Positions 55,940-60,195 of a stretch of DNA of 60,195 bases are shown in pieces (the stretch's first letter is position 1; every line of letters starts with the position of its first letter). The position numbers and the translations under genes are program-made. The DNA is from Halobacteriales archaeon QS_6_71_20 (GTDB lineage: Archaea; Halobacteriota; Halobacteria; Halobacteriales; Haloferacaceae). The stretch covers positions 1 to 60,195 of the forward strand of contig PXRU01000008.1 in assembly GCA_003020945.1 (NCBI GenBank), given 5' to 3'. The notes under the pieces are model-generated. The model had not been told where the DNA came from. It saw nothing but the letters and a program-made list of their open reading frames with translations, and ran no database searches.

Positions 55940-56638
55940 GTGGGCGTCGAGATAAAGGGTTCCCGGGTCCCCGACGACGAGTTCGCCGAGATGGAGCGGT
56001 TCGTCCGCGAGTACCTCGCCGCCTCCGTCGAGAGCGAGGACGACGGCGGCCGGATGCGCTGGTACCCGTGGCACTCCGCCGAGTACCGATTCAACCACAT
56101 CCTGAACGTGGTCGACATCGCCGAGCGGATCGCCGCCGAGGAGGGGGCCGACGCCGACGTGGTGCGTGTGGCCGCGCTGTTCCACGACGTGGCGAAGCTG
56201 GAGGCCGAGCAGGACGTCCACGCGGAGGCGGGCGCCCGCGTCGCGCGCCAGTACCTGGAGACGCACGGCGACTACCCCGACTCGTTCGTCGCGGCGGTGT
56301 GCTCCTCCGTCGAGGACCACTCGTATCAGGGCCCGCTGTCGGACCTGTCGCTGGAGACGCGCTCGCTCATCGAGGCGGACCTGCTCGACAAGGTCGGCGC
56401 GAACGGCACGGCGCTGATGGTCCTCCGGATGGGGTACGAGGCCCGCACGCACATGGACGCCGCCGAGATGGTCCAGCGCGTGCTGGAGCGCGGCCGCGAG
56501 CACGCCGCCCGCGTCGAGAGCGACACCGCCGAGTCGATCGCCCACGAGCGGATCAAGCGCGTGAAGTGGTTCCGGGAGTGGCTGGAGGAGGAGATCGCCG
56601 GAATGGACCACGACGGCCGCGAGTTCGACGGGCGCTGA
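55940..56638 (+). CDS. HD-domain hydrolase
   Basis: The 232-residue protein has the HD metal site. The His in NHILNVVDIAERIA is followed by AALFHDVAKLEAEQDVHAEAGARVARQYL, and a later DLLDKVGANG supplies the Asp. HD proteins are phosphohydrolases acting on nucleotides. The start is either GTG 55940 or GTG 55931; I chose the former without firm evidence. It is convergent with the epimerase gene. Confidence 0.86.
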   Translation: MGVEIKGSRVPDDEFAEMERFVREYLAASVESEDDGGRMRWYPWHSAEYRFNHILNVVDIAERIAAEEGADADVVRVAALFHDVAKLEAEQDVHAEAGARVARQYLETHGDYPDSFVAAVCSSVEDHSYQGPLSDLSLETRSLIEADLLDKVGANGTALMVLRMGYEARTHMDAAEMVQRVLERGREHAARVESDTAESIAHERIKRVKWFREWLEEEIAGMDHDGREFDGR

Positions 56639-56695
56639 GACGCCGACGAGCCTCCGCCCCACGGCCACCCATACGCCGCCCGCCGCCTCGGAGCC

Positions 56696-57688
56696 TCAGA
56701 GCGTGTCGAGCACGCCGAGCACGCGCTCCTCGGCCTCCCGGCCGGGGTCGTGCTGGCTCCCGTCGCGGTCGCGCTCGCGGTGCTCGGCGACGGTCCGCTC
56801 CATCGCCTCCCTCGGCGGCGTCGACGACCAGCCGAGCGCGGCCAGCTTCCCCGTGTCGAGCACGTGGGGGTACTCCCGGTGGAGGACGAAGTCGTCGACG
56901 GACAGCCCCGCCGTCGACAGCTCCCGGCCGTTCGCGGGGACCGCCTCGACGTCGGTTCCGGCGACGTCGGCGATCAGCTCGACCGTCTCCGAGAGGGTGA
57001 GCAGCCGGCGGTCGGCGACGTTGTACGCCTCGCCCGGCTCGCCCGCCTCGGCGACGACGCGGAGGGCGCCGGCGACGTCCTCGACGAACGCGCGGTGCCA
57101 GAGGTTCAGCCCGTCGCCCGGGACGACGACCCGGTCGTGGGTCAGCACGCGGTCGATCCAGTAGTCGAGGCGCTCGGTGTAGTCGTGGGGGCCGTAGACG
57201 ATGCACGGTCGCACGGACATCGCGTTCACGCCCTCGTCGGCGGCCGCGCGGATCGCCCGGTCGCCCTCGGCCTTGCGCGGGCCGTAGGAGTCGTGAGAGT
57301 CGTCGGTCGCCTGCTCGGGCGTGCAGTCGCACAGCGTCGTCTCCCCCTCCCGTTTGGGGATCTCCTCGGCGCCGTACGCCGACCCCGAGGAGACGTACAC
57401 GTACCCGTCGACGTCGGCGAACAGGTCGGTCGCGACGCGCACGTCCTCAGGGTAGTAGGCGACGCAGTCGATCACGACGTCCGGCTCGACGGAGAGCTTC
57501 GCCGCCCGCAGGTCGGTGTCGTCGCGGCGGTCGCCCTCGACGTGCGTCACCCCGTCGCGGTCGGCGAACGGGTTCTCGTGGTTGCCCCGGTTGAAGATCG
57601 TCACCGCGTAGCCGTTGTCGAGCAGTTCCTCGACCACGTGTCGTCCGATGAAGCGCGTGCCGCCGATGACCAGCGCGGAGTCAGCCAT
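56696..57688 (-). CDS. NAD-dependent epimerase/dehydratase-like extended SDR protein
   Basis: This 330-residue SDR protein has the NAD motif ALVIGGTRFIGRHVVEEL, VEPDVVIDCVAYYPEDV, the catalytic Ser in YVYVSSGSAYG and the YxxxK pair in SYGPRKAEGD. RPCIVYGPHDYTERLDYW and FVEDVAGALRVVAEAG follow. GGTRFIG proteins of this subgroup include RNA-binding chloroplast relatives and sugar epimerases, so the substrate is uncertain. Confidence 0.9.
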   Translation of the reverse strand: MADSALVIGGTRFIGRHVVEELLDNGYAVTIFNRGNHENPFADRDGVTHVEGDRRDDTDLRAAKLSVEPDVVIDCVAYYPEDVRVATDLFADVDGYVYVSSGSAYGAEEIPKREGETTLCDCTPEQATDDSHDSYGPRKAEGDRAIRAAADEGVNAMSVRPCIVYGPHDYTERLDYWIDRVLTHDRVVVPGDGLNLWHRAFVEDVAGALRVVAEAGEPGEAYNVADRRLLTLSETVELIADVAGTDVEAVPANGRELSTAGLSVDDFVLHREYPHVLDTGKLAALGWSSTPPREAMERTVAEHRERDRDGSQHDPGREAEERVLGVLDTL

Positions 57689-57790
57689 GACTCCCGGAAG
57701 GGGGGCGGCGGTCGAAAAGGCCGCGATCGCCGTCGGCGACTCGGGCCGGCGGTGACGGGCGGTGTCGAGGGGAGAGCCCGCGGGCTCCCC

Positions 57791-58243
57791 TCAGACGATG
57801 GAGCTCCAGAGCGGCTCGACGAGGAAGAACAACGCCTGGTAGCCGGCGTACGCGATGACGAGCGTCGAGGCGGCGATCGCGCTCTTGGGCTTGTCGACGT
57901 CGAGGCCGTTGCGCGCCTCGACGCGACGGGACTCGTACTCGAAGAAGTCGGAGAGGATCATCCCCAGCACGAGGACGGACAGCACCACCCCGCCGTGCGG
58001 CTCGACGACCGTGAACGCGAACGCCAACAGCACCAACAGGGCGTTCGTCGCCTCGTGGGGGAGGAACCGCGACAGCGCCTCGTCGTCGTCGCCCTCCCTC
58101 GCGGCCCGCTCGAAGCTCCACTGGGCGAGCAGGCGCGTGACGAGGTTGAGCAACACGGCGGCGAGGATGACGAACGGCAGCACCTCCGCCACGGACTCCA
58201 ACGCCCCCAGCGGGACGAGGAACTCCAGCGGTGACGGTGACAT
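57791..58243 (-). CDS. Haloarchaeal membrane protein (DUF7313-like)
   Basis: The 150-residue protein has four predicted helices (about 15-38, 62-80, 84-103, 122-145), with a charged loop FERAAREGDDDEALSRFLPHE and the conserved SDFFEYESRRVEARNG between helices 3 and 4. It matches a conserved, uncharacterised haloarchaeal family, remembered as DUF7313. The ATG at 58243 is preferred over one 18 nt upstream because it fits family length. Confidence 0.77.
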   Translation of the reverse strand: MSPSPLEFLVPLGALESVAEVLPFVILAAVLLNLVTRLLAQWSFERAAREGDDDEALSRFLPHEATNALLVLLAFAFTVVEPHGGVVLSVLVLGMILSDFFEYESRRVEARNGLDVDKPKSAIAASTLVIAYAGYQALFFLVEPLWSSIV

Positions 58244-58387
58244 GGGTGAGAATCCGTCCACGACTCATTAGAAGCTTTCCAATCCTCGGCGGCCGCGCGG
58301 CCCGGCCGGCGGCGCCCCCGAGTCGGCCCGACCGCTGCCGGTCGGTCGTCCGGTCCCGGTCGGCGCCGGCGACCCCTCGCGCCCGCG

Positions 58388-59083
58388 TCAGGACTGCGGG
58401 ACGTGCACGAGCGGGACGCGTTCGCCGACGGCGACGCGGACGTCGGCGCCCGTGGGGACGGTCCCGGCGTCGGCGCCGTCGACGACGAGCCGTATCTCGC
58501 AGTTGTCGCGCTCGACGCTGAGCAGCGCCTCCCCGTCGAGCACCCACGAGTCGGTCATCGTCGCGAACGGCGACACCGGGACGACCGAAAGCCCGGTGCC
58601 CGCCGACAGCACCGACCCGCCGGCGGCGCGCGCGTAGCCGCCCGACCCCGCGGGGGTGGCGACGACGACGCCGTCCGAGCGGAAGCGGTCGATCGCACGC
58701 TCCCCGTCGCGGACGGCGTACTCGGAGATGCGCGCGGGCTCGGCGGTCATCAGCGTCGCGTCCAGCAGTGCGCGCTCGCGACGGTCGTCGCCGACGTCGA
58801 CGTCGAGCGTCGCGTGTTCGACCGTCCACGACGTCCCGGTCGCGACCGCCCGCAGCGCCGCCGTCGCCTCGACCTTCGGGACGGAGTGTCGCCCGTCGCC
58901 GGCGGCGACCGGGAGCACCGGCGCCGCGGGACCGTCGAGCGCGGCCTCGACGAGCGCGCGCTCGCCGAACGCGACTACGACGTCCGGCTCCGCCTCGGCG
59001 GCGACGACGGCGCCGTCGGCGGCCGCGACCGCCTCGCGGAGCGTGCCGTCGTCGCCCGACAGCGCCGCGCGGAACTCGGCCAT
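58388..59083 (-). CDS. NAD-kinase-like protein lacking the GGDG motif
   Basis: The 231-residue product aligns with the C-terminal part of NAD kinases through RFRSDGVVVATPAGSGGYARAAGG and LVVDGADAGTV. Where NAD kinases have the catalytic GGDGT motif, this protein reads VVVAFGERALVEAA, and the next region is PVLPVAAGDGRHSVP. The catalytic Asp is therefore probably lost. It may be a regulatory or repurposed paralogue; a canonical NAD kinase should be elsewhere in the genome. Confidence 0.75.
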   Translation of the reverse strand: MAEFRAALSGDDGTLREAVAAADGAVVAAEAEPDVVVAFGERALVEAALDGPAAPVLPVAAGDGRHSVPKVEATAALRAVATGTSWTVEHATLDVDVGDDRRERALLDATLMTAEPARISEYAVRDGERAIDRFRSDGVVVATPAGSGGYARAAGGSVLSAGTGLSVVPVSPFATMTDSWVLDGEALLSVERDNCEIRLVVDGADAGTVPTGADVRVAVGERVPLVHVPQS

Positions 59084-59147
59084 GGTGTCGGCGTAGATGT
59101 GGGGACGACTTAACGGGCCGGGTCTCCGGGGGCCTCCGACGGCGGGG

Positions 59148-60195
59148 CTATTCGACTACGCGGCCGTCGTCGTCGTACGGCCAGTCGCCGATCACCCTCA
59201 TGCCGGTTGCCTTGTTCTCCGCCTCCAGCGCGGCGGCGATCTCGCCGGGCTCGCGACGGGCGACGTGGGTGTCGGCGTCCGCGAGATCCGCGACTAGCGC
59301 CGTCAGCAGGATTGCCTGTTCCCGGAGGTTCCGCGGCTCCAGCTTCTCTAGGGTGTCGGCCTCGGTGTGGCCCCACCCTCGACCGCGTCCCTCCGTCTCC
59401 CCCGACACCATGAACCCGGGGACGCCGTGGGTCACGAACGGCCAGTGGTCGCTGTGGGGCACCTGTTTCTCGTCGGTCGAGACGGGGTGGTCGAACCGCT
59501 CGGCGAGGCGGTCGGCCGCGGCCGTCAGGTCGTCGAAGCCGTGGGTCGACAGCGACAGCGTCCGCCCGAAGACGTTGGAATCGACGTTGACGACCGCCTC
59601 GATCGCCCCGCGGTCGGCGCGGTCGGCCTCCACGCCGGAGCCGACGAGGTGGCGGTGCCGGCGCCGTTGTCCATCGCCCCCTCGGCGATGTCGTGGGCGT
59701 CGACGTGGGAGGTGACCAGGATCTCCTCGTCGGTGTCGGGCCCCAGTTCCGCCATCGCGTTCCCGCTGGTCGCGGCGGGCGTTTCACAGTCGACGTCGAC
59801 GGCGACCGACTCGCCCGCGGCCCGGCGGGCGAGGCGCGCGCCGACCTCCCTGCTCACGCCGACGGCGGGGATGTCGCCGATGGGGTCGTCGTCGGTGCCG
59901 ACCGAGCCGGTCGGCGGGAGACGCCCCTCCACGTGGTTGCGGAAGACGAACGCCGCGGCGCCGTGGTCGACGGCGTAGTAGTACTTCTCCGTGCGGTGGA
60001 CGAAGCGGTCGAAGTCGTCGGGGGTGTCCGAGGACACCATCACGACGTTCCCCTCCACGTCGGCCTCCTCGAAGTCCGACGGGAGGCCGTAGCCGAGGTC
60101 GACGAGGTCGGCGCTTGCGGTCCCGCTCGGCGAGCGCGGCAGCGCGATACACGGCTCGGTGCGCCCGCCGGCCTCGACCGTCGCGTCGCCGCGCT
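59148..60195 (-). pseudogene. M28-family peptidase with internal deletion (5' end outside window)
   Basis: The upstream frame (from the window edge to about 59655) carries a PA-type insert (YYYAVDHGAAAFVFRNHVEG) and the first metal site EEILVTSHVDAHDIAEGAMDNGAGTA. A different frame resumes at LVGSGVEADRADRGAIEAVVNVDSN and continues through SDHWPFVTHGVPGFM to 59148. In M28 peptidases about 35 residues lie between these blocks, including the EE general base and metal ligand. They are missing, and the frame is shifted at about 59648-59655. The product would be inactive. Confidence 0.72.

Noticed and set aside
1..60195. CRISPR arrays, insertion sequences, rRNA genes, integrases
   Set aside because: None found: no regularly spaced direct repeats, no transposase or integrase motifs, and no rRNA-like sequence in the window.

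Overview
The window is a very GC-rich archaeal chromosome segment from the class Halobacteria. The evidence is the acidic proteome, G/C at nearly all third codon positions, RNA polymerase subunits split as B''/B' and A'/A'', a diphthamide-type EF-2, TATA-like boxes placed about 26 nt before leaderless start codons, and many families restricted to haloarchaea (DUF5781, HalOD1, Bat-type HTH, HVO_0476 zinc finger). No genus is claimed; a GC-rich haloarchaeon such as a Halobaculum/Halorubrum relative would fit.

Layout. At 1-1009 is the end of a DUF4129 membrane cluster. From 1.2 to 22.6 kb, almost all on the minus strand, lies the core information-processing block rpoH-rpoB''-rpoB'-rpoA'-rpoA''-nusA-rpsL-rpsG ... 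fusA ... tuf-rpsJ, ending with tRNA-Ala. Lineage-typical insertions interrupt it: a DUF5781 metalloprotease-like gene, a HAD/aldolase pair, and an ACT-protein/homoserine dehydrogenase pair between fusA and tuf. RpoA'' carries a full-length 492-residue intein with a LAGLIDADG endonuclease inside the trigger-loop motif. After tRNA-Asp, 22.7-26.6 kb is a small regulatory/accessory island (winged helix, Bat-like HTH, HalOD1, a frameshifted HerA-like ATPase). From 26.8 to 36.9 kb lie redox and signalling genes: CoA-disulfide-reductase-like enzyme, flavin reductase, KaiC-like ATPase plus histidine kinase, two protein-repair methyltransferases of which one is broken, an ATP-grasp ligase and Hsp20. 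From 37.1 to 44.5 kb is a gap-gcvT-gcvH-lipoprotein-gcvPA-gcvPB cluster for triose-phosphate oxidation and glycine cleavage. From 44.7 to 60.2 kb are mixed housekeeping genes: carotenoid oxygenase, a FluC pair, thioesterase, CspA, glutaredoxin, cobalamin adenosyltransferase, NikR, CBS-repeat protein, AlaX, HD hydrolase, an epimerase-like protein and an NAD-kinase-like protein, plus tRNA-Val.

Most unusual observation. The 108 nt between the stop of gcvPA and the start of gcvPB are two tandem 56-nt modules. Each begins with NTGAAC, contains two hairpins, and encodes a 19-codon micro-ORF linked by 4-nt NTGA overlaps. The modules are only about 57% identical in primary sequence, yet four stem pairs change in a compensatory way, which argues for selected structure. 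The placement in a glycine-cleavage operon recalls the tandem bacterial glycine riboswitch, but no ligand is shown here. Other leads are a threonine-rich leader ORF in front of the ACT/homoserine dehydrogenase pair and the trigger-loop intein.

At least five genes between 24 and 60 kb are broken (HerA-like ATPase, MaoC-like hydratase, one Pcm, an S9-type propeller, an M28 peptidase), and there is also a response-regulator fragment. Either the accessory genome is actively decaying or some breaks are assembly errors; the internal deletions in the Pcm and M28 genes are hard to explain as base-calling errors.
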